In this document: positions 21,501-27,559 of the stretch, piece by piece
Layout of the letters: every line of letters starts with the position of its first letter
How positions within the stretch are numbered: the first letter of the stretch is position 1
DNA from: CAZMJP01 sp964566895
GTDB lineage: Bacteria; Patescibacteriota; Patescibacteriia; UBA2591; UBA6264
Assembly: GCA_964566895.1 (NCBI GenBank)
Contig: CAZMJP010000001.1
Span: forward strand, 1-64,000
DNA length: 64,000 nt
Reading direction: 5' to 3'
Program-made: the position numbers and the translations under genes
Notes under the pieces: model-generated
Database searches by the model: none
Told to the model about the DNA's origin: nothing
The model's input: the letters and a program-made list of their open reading frames with translations, nothing else

Positions 21501-23885
21501 TTCGGATTCGCATTTGCCGGAGACTGGATCTTTTCCACCCTGTCTTTTATCCCATCCGTCCGGAAAATCATTTTTATCATTATCTATTTCAAAGTTTCCA
21601 TTCCAAATTGAACAATCGCCTAAAGAATTTGTTTTATTAAAATCATTGACAATTTGACCTAAAGTATAGGGCGGAGTAATTAATCCTTTATAATTCTGAT
21701 AAGCGGCGATCTCCAAACCAAGAGGTAAAATTCTTGCCCGGCGCAACTTTTTAACATTAGGATAAGATAAAAGGTCGGTTGGTTGAGACGAGCAGCTGCC
21801 CTGAGCTCCGGGCTGGCCAACAACAACATCCGGCAAAAAACCCTTATCCAGAGCTTCCTGAATGGTCAGTCCTTGTTCCACTGCGTCAAGCAATCCCCCT
21901 TGATTCAATAAACAATTCATTGGCAAGGCGTATAAAGAATTAGTCGGAAAAACGGCGAACTCGTCGTAAATGCTGATTTCACCTCCCTTTTTTAAACTAA
22001 AAGTGGTTAAGTCGGCAAACATAGTTTTGCTCTCCTGTTTGCTCGGGCGATAAGGTTCATCCGGAGATAAAGCCGACGAATCCTTGCCTTTTGGGCTGGC
22101 CGCTGGATTAAAAAAGCCGGTTATCACCTTTTCCATAAATTTATTGGTCAAAGTGTTGGTAAAAACGCCGAGGGCGTCGGCCAGAGCCACTCCGGTATAC
22201 TGCTTAATGCTCGCACTGGTGCCCTTAACCGCCTCGCGGGTCGTCTCGTCGATGTAGATTGAGGGGGTCAAAGATATGCCGGAAACTAAACTTTTCTTGT
22301 CGCTCAATCTCCCTTGCAAAATTTGGAAAAATTTCGACTCTTCCACTTTTCTGACCTGCCGGTCAAACAACTGGGATTGCAATTCCATTTGCACCTCAAC
22401 ATCGCTTCCTCCGGGAGTATACATTCGGCTCAAATCTTCCAACGGGCTTATCTCTGGCAGGGCTATTTCCTCTTCGCTTGGCTTTGTCTCTTTAATCATT
22501 TTACCCAAAGTATTTGCCCAATCAATTGTTTGTTTAACATATTCGTTAAAACGTTTGGTATAGGCCAAAGCATTGGCGTATTCTTTTCCCTGGCAGTCCT
22601 TGTCTTCCCCTCTGGCTAGCTGGAAAATCCTCCGGCATTCCGGAGCTCCGCAAAAATCCGCCTCCTTTTCAACCGCGCATTTCGAAACATAAGCCTGCCA
22701 CCACCAAAGCGGTATTTCCTCGTCGCTGGCTGCCCTTAGTTTAGTCTTATCCCATTCTCCTTTTTCATTTACCCCCATTACTCCCCAAACATTGTCCCGA
22801 ATCTTATTTTCCAGCCTTTCCAAGGCTAACTTAACCGTCCCCGCCGCAATTCGAATATCTGAGGAATAACTTTCATAGTTCTCCATAATCCTCTCCCTTT
22901 TGTTTTCTAATTTCTTTTTTTTCTCATTTAAATCCTGGCAAGTCCTTTTCTTTTTACAAGAAGCGATTCGCGATTCAAGGTCGGCAACCTCTTGGTTAAT
23001 TTCATCAATTTTCTCTTTAAGTTTTCCTTGCTCTTCTTTTGAGCTTTGGGCTTCGCCCCAAGCAACAATAATCTCTTCATATTCGTCTTGAACCTCGGCT
23101 AATTCATTAATTTTATCCAATAAATATCCCGCTCCCGCGTTAACAGCCGGACCAGCGTCGCCGGCGGGCTCGCAATCTGTCCAGCCTCTCTTTTGACAAC
23201 ATAGGTCGCCTTTAGTGTCTTTTACCAAATTATAATAGCCGTCATTATGGCAAACCCAGGGTCCGGCCGATTTATTTAAAACCACATCCTGAGCAAGGAG
23301 GATCTTCATATCAACCTTAAGCTTTTTTACCGGGCCTTCTTTTGTCTCAGCGACAAATTCAAACAATTTTTTCTTTCTCGCTTCTTTTAACCTACTCTTA
23401 ATGACGCTAAGCGGACAATCCAGTTTATCCTCAAATTTTGACTCTTTATACTTGGGTAAATAAAGAGTCATCATCTTCAAACGAATGGTCGGGTCAATCG
23501 GGTCGCACAAACTACGCCCAGTAAAACCATAGGCTATTTCATCAAGAAATTCACCCTTAATTTTATCGCCCATATTAGTCCAAAATTTTTCGCTATTAAC
23601 AAACATTGGTTGTTGCCCTTTACCGCCGCTGGCGATATACTCGGCGCTTTGTCTGGCTACCTGACCTAAAAAATAATTAAGAGCATTTTTATAAGCCACC
23701 GCGCCGCCGGCCGTCCAAGCTTTGCTAATCGCAGTTTTAATCCAATCGGGAACCCAACCGGAAAGAATATCAATTATGTCCGCCCGGGCTGGTTTGGGAT
23801 AAAATAAAACAGCCACTGCCGTTGACAAAACTATCATCAATAAAACCGTTCCAGTTAAAAATTTTTTAAATTTTATCTTTAACAT
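15501..23885 (-). CDS. Giant secreted cysteine-rich surface protein of the T4SS-like locus
   Basis: At 2794 residues this is the largest gene here. A signal peptide (about 1-35, ending ARA) is followed by a mostly helical part with a coiled coil (about 275-370), then a long disulfide-rich part with about 130 cysteines by eye. The module C-x5-G-C recurs at least eight times (CQEKDVGC, CGKKDVGC, CPEKAVGC, CQSIDKGC, CQSNDLGC, CPFDQTGC, CSASAEGC, CDSTSVGC). Two stretches look like carbohydrate-binding jelly rolls (about 752-960, starting WNGNFE, and about 1412-1558, ending YYLDNIVLKEV). Residues about 1800-2015 are densest in cysteine. A PKD-like domain (IIDWGD ... FTHVYNC) closes the protein at about 2663-2775. 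The frame is intact throughout. Its position between the Ca-loop protein and the VirB6-like gene suggests an exported adhesin or the outer part of the machine; that role is inferred. Confidence 0.8.
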   Translation of the reverse strand: MLKIKFKKFLTGTVLLMIVLSTAVAVLFYPKPARADIIDILSGWVPDWIKTAISKAWTAGGAVAYKNALNYFLGQVARQSAEYIASGGKGQQPMFVNSEKFWTNMGDKIKGEFLDEIAYGFTGRSLCDPIDPTIRLKMMTLYLPKYKESKFEDKLDCPLSVIKSRLKEARKKKLFEFVAETKEGPVKKLKVDMKILLAQDVVLNKSAGPWVCHNDGYYNLVKDTKGDLCCQKRGWTDCEPAGDAGPAVNAGAGYLLDKINELAEVQDEYEEIIVAWGEAQSSKEEQGKLKEKIDEINQEVADLESRIASCKKKRTCQDLNEKKKKLENKRERIMENYESYSSDIRIAAGTVKLALERLENKIRDNVWGVMGVNEKGEWDKTKLRAASDEEIPLWWWQAYVSKCAVEKEADFCGAPECRRIFQLARGEDKDCQGKEYANALAYTKRFNEYVKQTIDWANTLGKMIKETKPSEEEIALPEISPLEDLSRMYTPGGSDVEVQMELQSQLFDRQVRKVEESKFFQILQGRLSDKKSLVSGISLTPSIYIDETTREAVKGTSASIKQYTGVALADALGVFTNTLTNKFMEKVITGFFNPAASPKGKDSSALSPDEPYRPSKQESKTMFADLTTFSLKKGGEISIYDEFAVFPTNSLYALPMNCLLNQGGLLDAVEQGLTIQEALDKGFLPDVVVGQPGAQGSCSSQPTDLLSYPNVKKLRRARILPLGLEIAAYQNYKGLITPPYTLGQIVNDFNKTNSLGDCSIWNGNFEIDNDKNDFPDGWDKRQGGKDPVSGKCESEIKVISNDRKFGLLAVQIFQKANSDNKNNEWVALKKDLKNVFKAGTEITLSFWYKGKIDRRADQTICYQIGWCSQSSAGGQPPFNQLGQKSPYPGLGFDSIPAGDYGNWTQYKSTRTIPAAMTTDCYNSDNRQGYCLKELGIGNLGYGNVPTDNKLLIDGVQLTIGSTAPAEYIWQEASPFCHLVNPNWVLKSSSYQCEARGYSAVPEADSAQRQETCVDLKDCIHESEDGSCDTWAYCTREKNIWRMSGDQCAEQYATCQTYVRSKDKKQFSYLARTLDFGDCDSTSVGCQWYCLEWKDGSEGTWNCLDGPGMGKSIFFNSQAEKCSASAEGCNEYIRIAAGQELEYQGGGYGGYYGYSNYQAGDNKVYLKNPESCQEKDVGCQFYFPADRDDPVVSGVVKPENVCPAECLGYETFNQAPTYFDNNPDWISFIPETGQSCSAPGCEEFTNLDEIARGGEGLEYYAYLRQCVKVDAQNQAVVDSDSKPIEPPRTDICQNYFTWIGSENTGYQLKKYTLKAQTDGGPAEVMDYEDAKGFWNECRDKNDALNNPHCKEFYDKEGKIYYRLYKNTLICSQDCHPYRQTSTGEVKMSVLTEGESCGKKDVGCREYKGPAAGNIRRAFWNNFENGSLAPWEAGESGIDLVYSAESVNFPGHSMAVQNKAFLDTASVKTNVVDSVSQGKMYFLSFWAKTRTANSSVLESRFKGTGGNDLSFGRKPINLDWNEYIFGPLIFSRPISSDEELWIIGEGEDYYLDNIVLKEVQDNIYLIKDSWLTPLVCNQDLSGQDSFGFMIGCRAYTDRQGENLSLKSFAHLCPEKAVGCEAMIKTQNSAYPFEQTFNSKDRMSRIIVPADELVYLVNNPEIYCQSIDKGCQKMGLPKLNQEGAVMGWSDLYLRNNPDLYDSKPTLCQSNDLGCQAYENGIYFKDPEPQGKVCQYNENNPGWFKADTGEPCSYLGAEPYQVKGIPGIKSFGEVGYKGWAGVCPFDQTGCTGFVDFNWDESGYKKCVSGKQRGEDCITNADCETYTCSVGGTPCNPQTGCATSKCVGGLVPGSDCTNKPAPADKWCQRCTNNEGLVCGYDAGNPCEFVYCQINGQIDEDVDCGEVGDTCFASQGTCETTPTPEGGCDRDPGGIPCPNVQVYCYGGEKPPGHCCVKGDTAERCFSEEDCCCGTSTGYCYQPDFCQLAQGVCVSDNGACDRSGTCVSNNAVCQSDGALCLAAAPVLSQQSYYYLNNEKLDTCPEFSLKQGCVLLLDPDGPKPKINSFATYKKAAGTDGDSVAPVDCTKRFEDCGGENAKLDYCLYCQPFRQTTNDANVILKVKRDRICAEWLNCVDSYLSWDKASGSYRQICTGIGRCNELVRAGQDFQCKNYINTKPEILTEEVYKNRDVSFYGLDYSGYSLYNQYPVDLLLPSKVEGSDVYKLAYDNTTAAKDIEGDEIEQTCRIYPERDSPFPPETDYSNVNLCEKNNGCQCSYDKVEDNGTTKYYDIGKSSESGTVKTFIGLTGYCLEPDPTKKNACITWWPGMGAGGATGGLKPESSAGYWPADNRQWYCLGEIGEGPHWTDVVGNHCDDSVDGCEESIYKITGLPEIKMREVAKIKVRIGADDAAGQCAWEHLDSRGYHEIGPDSETPWMANEEDDSAGNNDYDCDCDSGGTCLKIRVCFGKDEDCKNNDPEAILDRFEVKRIDKSAGDGSARFDEADIYLINGCQSMVKVAADNDGGKQGIGLAEGVYTDRLWERSNYQLLLSDSSNISRSDICVPYGASGVEKDSLKRLVKIDKNAEDCLLNTTKIVHSTEDLKQLFAKVRDQREFRFRESMLYDDAGEGWDLTTTLPQDHICPIVASVGDSFEVGKVTIVGQDEGGGISKKAGEPITLEFYAWADKDQMPIREIIIDWGDAKPVPQNIIAKNRKPECGGADFGNSPDACVEGSWEFTHVYNCQAGDKTWSNGSCYFQPKVYIKDNWGWCNGGKYAGEKSCLEIDGAGTAYSGQVIVESSSQ

Positions 23886-23954
23886 TTTATAGTGGCTTAA
23901 AAATATTTCTTTGTTAAATTATTATTTTATTTTCACCCTTTCCCTGCCAATTTT

Positions 23955-24686
23955 TTACTCAGACAACGATTGCAAAAACATTTGCTCTAAAGTCGCGTCA
24001 TCTACCTGCTCTAACCTTGCCGAATCAACCCCTTGCTCAATCAAAATCTGACGTAATTGCGAGACATCAAAACTTCCCTCAAAAAGCTGCTTTTCTGATA
24101 ATGCTTCTAAATCAATACCTGTCTCCTGTTTAGTCTCATTATACAAGTTTATCAATGTCTTGTCATCAAGTTTATCCACAACATCTTTGCTCAAACCAAC
24201 TAAACTAACCAGCAAATCCCTAATTCCCTGAGCTGAAATTTCTTTTTCGCCAAAAAGTCCGGTCTGACTCGTCTCTTTTTTAGGAAGTTGAAGTTCCTCA
24301 AGACTAAAAGTTTTTTCCAAAGAATTTGATTGGGCTGATTGAACCGAGCCGGGGACAGAACCTCGGTCTAAAGGACTGCTCCCCGCCTCTATTTCTTCTT
24401 TATCAGAAAACCCGTCGCTGTCTGAGTCGGGCAAATAAGCCGAAGTATAATAAACAAACTGTTCATCAAAATCCGTCAACCCATCCCCATCTGTATCCTG
24501 ATTAGCTAAAACAGACAAAGCGCTTTCAGTTTCACTTTGTTCCGACGTCTGTCTTCCCGCGATTTTAAAAGGAGCGTAAATCGCCCCTCTAATTTGAAAA
24601 TAAGCCAAACCAACAGCCAAAATAGTTGCCCCAAATAAAAAGACAAGTAAATGAATCCTGGATTTCGCCTCAGACCTTGAAAACAT
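23955..24686 (-). CDS. Membrane-anchored protein with thrombospondin-type-3-like calcium loops
   Basis: This is the first gene of the T4SS-like block. The 243-residue product has one membrane helix (about 12-31) and then an outer region with two acidic loops, DTDGDGLTDFDE (64-75) and DSDSDGFSDKEE (87-98). These match the calcium-binding pattern of TSP3/dockerin-type repeats. The remainder is helical and acidic, ending in repeats around LEALSEKQLFEG and LRQILIEQGVDS. A near-consensus promoter ends 6 bases before the ATG. The role is unknown; calcium-stiffened stalk or linker is a reasonable guess. Confidence 0.65.
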   Translation of the reverse strand: MFSRSEAKSRIHLLVFLFGATILAVGLAYFQIRGAIYAPFKIAGRQTSEQSETESALSVLANQDTDGDGLTDFDEQFVYYTSAYLPDSDSDGFSDKEEIEAGSSPLDRGSVPGSVQSAQSNSLEKTFSLEELQLPKKETSQTGLFGEKEISAQGIRDLLVSLVGLSKDVVDKLDDKTLINLYNETKQETGIDLEALSEKQLFEGSFDVSQLRQILIEQGVDSARLEQVDDATLEQMFLQSLSE

Positions 24687-24692
24687 GATTAA

Positions 24693-24720
24693 ATTATATC
24701 ACTTTTTAATAAAATGTAAA
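24693..24720 (-). promoter_or_regulatory. Promoter of the T4SS-like operon, predicted leaderless
   Basis: On the minus strand TTTACA (24715-24720) and TATAAT (24693-24698) are 16 bases apart. The -10 box ends 6 bases before the ATG at 24686, so transcription should begin at the start codon. This is the best promoter found for the 21-kb minus-strand block. Confidence 0.75.
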
Positions 24721-24809
24721 GTGGCTGGCTTTGTTAGAAAACTCACTTCGCCAATGTTAAATAAGAAGACAATTTTGTAATAATCAACAAAGATAAATTT
24801 AGAGCAGGG

Positions 24810-24838
24810 TTGACAAAATCTTAAAAATTTGTTATCCT
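24810..24838 (+). promoter_or_regulatory. Promoter of the beta-propeller lipoprotein gene
   Basis: TTGACA (24810-24815) and TATCCT (24833-24838) are 17 bases apart. A strong Shine-Dalgarno site AAAGGAGG (24877-24884) then precedes the ATG at 24890 by 5 bases, giving a leader of about 45 bases. Confidence 0.8.
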
Positions 24839-24889
24839 TTATTTAATAAATAAGCTATTTAACAATTAAATAAAATAAAGGAGGATACA

Positions 24890-25944
24890 ATGAAGTTAAA
24901 AAATTTTCCGCTATATCTGTGTCTGATGATTCTGGGGCTAACTGGATGCAACAGTCCGACCCAGCCAGAAGATGATTGGGAAAAGACCAGTTGCCCNNNN
25001 NNNNNNNNNNNNNNNNNNNNNNNNNNNNNNNNNNNNNNNNNNNNNNNNNNNNNNNNNNNNNNNNNNNNNNNNNNNNNNNNNNNNNNNNNNNNNNNNCTGG
25101 ATGCAACAGTCCGACCCAGCCAGAAGATGATTGGGAAAAGACCAGTTGCCCTGGGGGGGTTATTTCCTGCTTAGCCATCAGTTCCGACGGTTATGTTTTT
25201 GCCGGAACTGACAGCGGAATATATTATTCCGCTGATGGCGAGGATTGGGAAAGAATCGATAGGTTCCCTCCTCGCAAGTTGGCAGTCTCCGCCACCGGTA
25301 TTTTTGCCACAAATAATATAACGGATCGCCTTTTTCAGAGACGGAGAGACAACTCCCTCTGGACGTCAACCCTTCTAGACCATTATTGTTTTTGTCTGGC
25401 CATCAGTTCCGACGGTTATGTTTTTGCCGGAACTGAGGATGGAGTATATTATTCCTCAGATGAGGGGCAAAGTTGGGAGCAAGTCGGGTCAAGCATAAAC
25501 GAGGTCCAATGTCTGGCAATCAGCCCGTCAGGCTGGATTTTTGCCAGCATTGGCTACGGAGTGAAAACCTATAAAGATGGGTCTAACCACTATAACGGAC
25601 TCTACTCTGTCAACGTCCGATGTTTGGCAGTTAGTTCTGGGATGGTCTTCGCCGGAGCCGATAACGGCCCGCATACCCCTGAGGACAATGGAATTTATGG
25701 CAGTTCGGACAATGGACAAAGTTGGGTCCAATCCGGACTGAAAAAAACCCACATCCAGTCCTTAGTGGCCAGCAGCGGCCAAGTCTTTGCCGGCGCCGTT
25801 AAAGGCGGAATATATTATTCCGCCGATAACGGGAAAGACTGGAAAAAAATCTCCGAGCTGATGGCAAATTGTTTCGCCATCGGACCTGATGGGAGGATTT
25901 TTGTTGGCACTGAAGAAGGGGTCTTCTTCAGTGACAATTATTAG
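24890..25944 (+). CDS. Lipoprotein with BNR/sialidase-type beta-propeller repeats (interrupted by a false gap)
   Basis: The N terminus is a lipoprotein signal with lipobox LTGC (Cys at residue 20). After joining the overlapping contig ends (remove 155 bases) the reading frame is continuous and encodes 299 residues. The mature part holds about six repeats of the type CLAISSDGYVFAGT-x-x-G-[IV]-YYS-x-D-x-G-x-x-W, the pattern of BNR/Asp-box propellers. It should be anchored outside the membrane and bind a ligand or partner; catalytic sialidase residues are not evident. The gene forms its own unit with consensus promoter, strong Shine-Dalgarno site and terminator, unlike its neighbours. Two copies of a stretch of about 35 bases (near 25165 and 25395) show recent internal duplication. 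Confidence 0.8.
24942..25151. other. Assembly pseudo-gap flanked by identical 55-mers
   Basis: The 100 N bases (24997-25096) are flanked by the same 55 bases (24942-24996 and 25097-25151). This is the signature of two contig ends overlapping by one k-mer that were scaffolded but not merged. Collapsing to one copy restores the lipoprotein frame. Confidence 0.92.
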
Positions 25945-25962
25945 ATGAATAGCGGATAAAGG

Positions 25963-25990
25963 AAGGGACCTTTTAGTAAGGTCCTTTTCA
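25963..25990 (+). terminator. Terminator of the lipoprotein gene
   Basis: AAGGGACC (25963-25970) pairs with GGTCCTTT (25980-25987), with one G-T pair, a 9-base loop and a short T run. It lies 19 bases after the stop. Confidence 0.65.
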
Positions 25991-26030
25991 ATTATTAAAA
26001 AACATTCTGCTAAAAACAAAAATTTTAAAG

Positions 26031-26900
26031 TCAACCATTCTTATTCAGGTTTTTAATTTTCTCCGCCAACTCAATCCATTTTTCAATTGATAACTCTTGG
26101 GCTCTTGTTTTCGGATTCAACCCCATTTGCTCAAATATCTTTGCTATCTTTTTTTTATTTTCCATAATTAACCCTCTTTTGAAAAAATTATTAACCAGAT
26201 ATTTCCTTGGCGAGGAAAAACCGGCCCGGACGACCTGAAAAAAAATTTCTTTGAGATCGGACTCTGAATCTTGAGTCAGCCGACCTTGAGCCGGACTGGG
26301 AAAAACAATTTTCATAATTACAGAATCAACTCCCGGTTGCGGCCAAAAACCACTCTTATCCGCTTGACTGATAATTTCCGGCCGGGCGCAAGATTGAACC
26401 GCCACGGCCAATAAACTCATTTTAGGCGGCTGGGCAATAATCCGTTCGCCGACTTCCTTTTGCAATATCAAGACCGCTAAACTCGGCCGTAACTCTTGAC
26501 TTAAAAATCTTTTTAAAACCAAACCGGTAATGTTAAAAGGTAAATTGGCCACTATCTTAAATCCATTGCAACCTTGCAACATTTTAACATTACAACATTT
26601 CGGGTCCAAAATACTGCCTTGAACAACCTCAATATTGCGATAATTTCGCAACTGGTCGTTTAAAACCCGAATTAGTTGTTTATCAATTTCCACGGCAATG
26701 ACTTTGCCCGCCTTAGCGGCGATTTCTTTAGTCAAAGTTCCCAAACCGGCGCCGATTTCCAAAACAAGGTCATTCTCTTTTAGCTCAGCGGCGGCAATCA
26801 CTTTTTGAATAACCTCCCGGCTGATTAAAAAATTCTGCCCCCTTCTTTTTAAGGGCTTAAATTGATATTTCTGACATAAACTTTTAATTTCTCTAATCAT
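26031..26900 (-). CDS. rsmA: 16S rRNA (adenine1518/1519-N6)-dimethyltransferase RsmA (KsgA)
   Basis: RsmA dimethylates two adjacent adenines near the 3' end of 16S rRNA late in 30S assembly, using S-adenosylmethionine. The 289 residues show RRGQNFL, SAM motif I VLEIGAGLG (47-55), the acidic strand end AVEID, and the catalytic NLPF motif (119-122), followed by the family pattern VLILQKEVGERI. The ATG at 26900 is chosen over an in-frame TTG nine bases upstream. Residues about 101-114, a Cys/Asn-rich stretch just before the NLPF strand, look like an insertion and are encoded by repeat-like DNA. The gene converges with the lipoprotein gene. Confidence 0.95.
   Translation of the reverse strand: MIREIKSLCQKYQFKPLKRRGQNFLISREVIQKVIAAAELKENDLVLEIGAGLGTLTKEIAAKAGKVIAVEIDKQLIRVLNDQLRNYRNIEVVQGSILDPKCCNVKMLQGCNGFKIVANLPFNITGLVLKRFLSQELRPSLAVLILQKEVGERIIAQPPKMSLLAVAVQSCARPEIISQADKSGFWPQPGVDSVIMKIVFPSPAQGRLTQDSESDLKEIFFQVVRAGFSSPRKYLVNNFFKRGLIMENKKKIAKIFEQMGLNPKTRAQELSIEKWIELAEKIKNLNKNG
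26578..26599 (-). repeat. AATGTT-type repeat word inside rsmA
   Basis: On the coding strand these 22 bases match bases 45084-45105 (the spacer before the isomerase gene) at 19 of 22 positions. The shared core is AATGTTAAAAT. Here the word encodes part of the atypical insert of RsmA. Confidence 0.55.
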
Positions 26901-26954
26901 AATAACCAAACCCAGAGATAAATAAATTTTAATCTCTCTTTAAAAAAAGTGACC

Positions 26955-26982
26955 TTGACAAATTTTTAAAATCCGCTATAAC
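26955..26982 (+). promoter_or_regulatory. Promoter of the 160-residue coiled-coil protein gene
   Basis: TTGACA (26955-26960) and TATAAC (26977-26982) are 16 bases apart. A GGAGGA Shine-Dalgarno site at about 27011 precedes the ATG at 27026. Confidence 0.78.
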
Positions 26983-27025
26983 TTTAATAGAAAATTAAAA
27001 CCTTTAAAATGGAGGAAGAGAAGAA

Positions 27026-27508
27026 ATGAAAATCAGCAAAGAGGAAAAACAAGGCCTAATGGCGATAGTGATTGTCATCGTCATAATCGCCGCCGCTGTC
27101 TTCGCCATCAAAACGAGCGAAGACATCGCCGCACTGAAGTCCCAGGCTACGAGCCTGGAAACCCAGGCGGCGGAATTCAAAAATGATATTATGGCCACCC
27201 TGGCAGCGATGGACGCAAACATCGCCCTGGTCGGCCAAAGGGCTACGGCTCTAGAAAAAAGATCTGCGACTCTAGAAAAAAGAGCCTGGGCTTTGGAAAA
27301 AGCCCAAAAGCAGGTCCAATCTCTGGCCAAAATCGGCAACCAAAAGGTTAATAACATTGTTGACCTTTTGGCCAAATACGTCTACGCCAAAGAAGGAAAA
27401 ATCGAGGCCGACATTGGCAACAGGATAAAAAAATATTCCCAGACCGCAGACCAGAAGGTTTGGGACCAGGTCTGTCAGGACCTGGAGAAAAAACTGACTA
27501 CTCAGTAA
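27026..27508 (+). CDS. Small membrane-anchored coiled-coil protein
   Basis: The 160-residue product has one N-terminal membrane helix (about 12-28) and an outer helical part. Residues about 35-110 form a heptad coiled coil, including three near-identical 7-residue units of the type A-x-x-LEKR. No family is recognised; it resembles a rod or spacer protein. The gene is a self-contained unit with consensus promoter, strong Shine-Dalgarno site and its own hairpin terminator. Its sequence appears richer in G and C than neighbouring genes. With the lipoprotein unit at 24890 it brackets rsmA. Confidence 0.7.
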   Translation: MKISKEEKQGLMAIVIVIVIIAAAVFAIKTSEDIAALKSQATSLETQAAEFKNDIMATLAAMDANIALVGQRATALEKRSATLEKRAWALEKAQKQVQSLAKIGNQKVNNIVDLLAKYVYAKEGKIEADIGNRIKKYSQTADQKVWDQVCQDLEKKLTTQ

Positions 27509-27513
27509 AAATT

Positions 27514-27536
27514 AAAGGGGCCAACCAGGCCCCTTT
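27514..27536. terminator. Bidirectional terminator
   Basis: AAAGGGGCC (27514-27522), a 5-base loop and GGCCCCTTT (27528-27536) form a perfect 9-bp stem between two convergent genes. On the minus strand it is followed by AATTTTT, so it should end transcription of the 811-residue gene. In the plus direction the T run is short. Confidence 0.8.
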
Positions 27537-27559
27537 ACAATTGTAAATATTTTATTCTT

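Noticed and set aside
15693..23091. Many open frames of 60-170 codons on the plus strand opposite the giant gene
   Set aside because: They have no recognisable domains, start sites or codon pattern; the minus-strand frame is continuous with cysteine-rich repeats, so these are shadows.
24855..25178. Minus-strand open frame across the first N gap
   Set aside because: It exists only because N bases are translated as X; it is opposite the lipoprotein gene and has no features.
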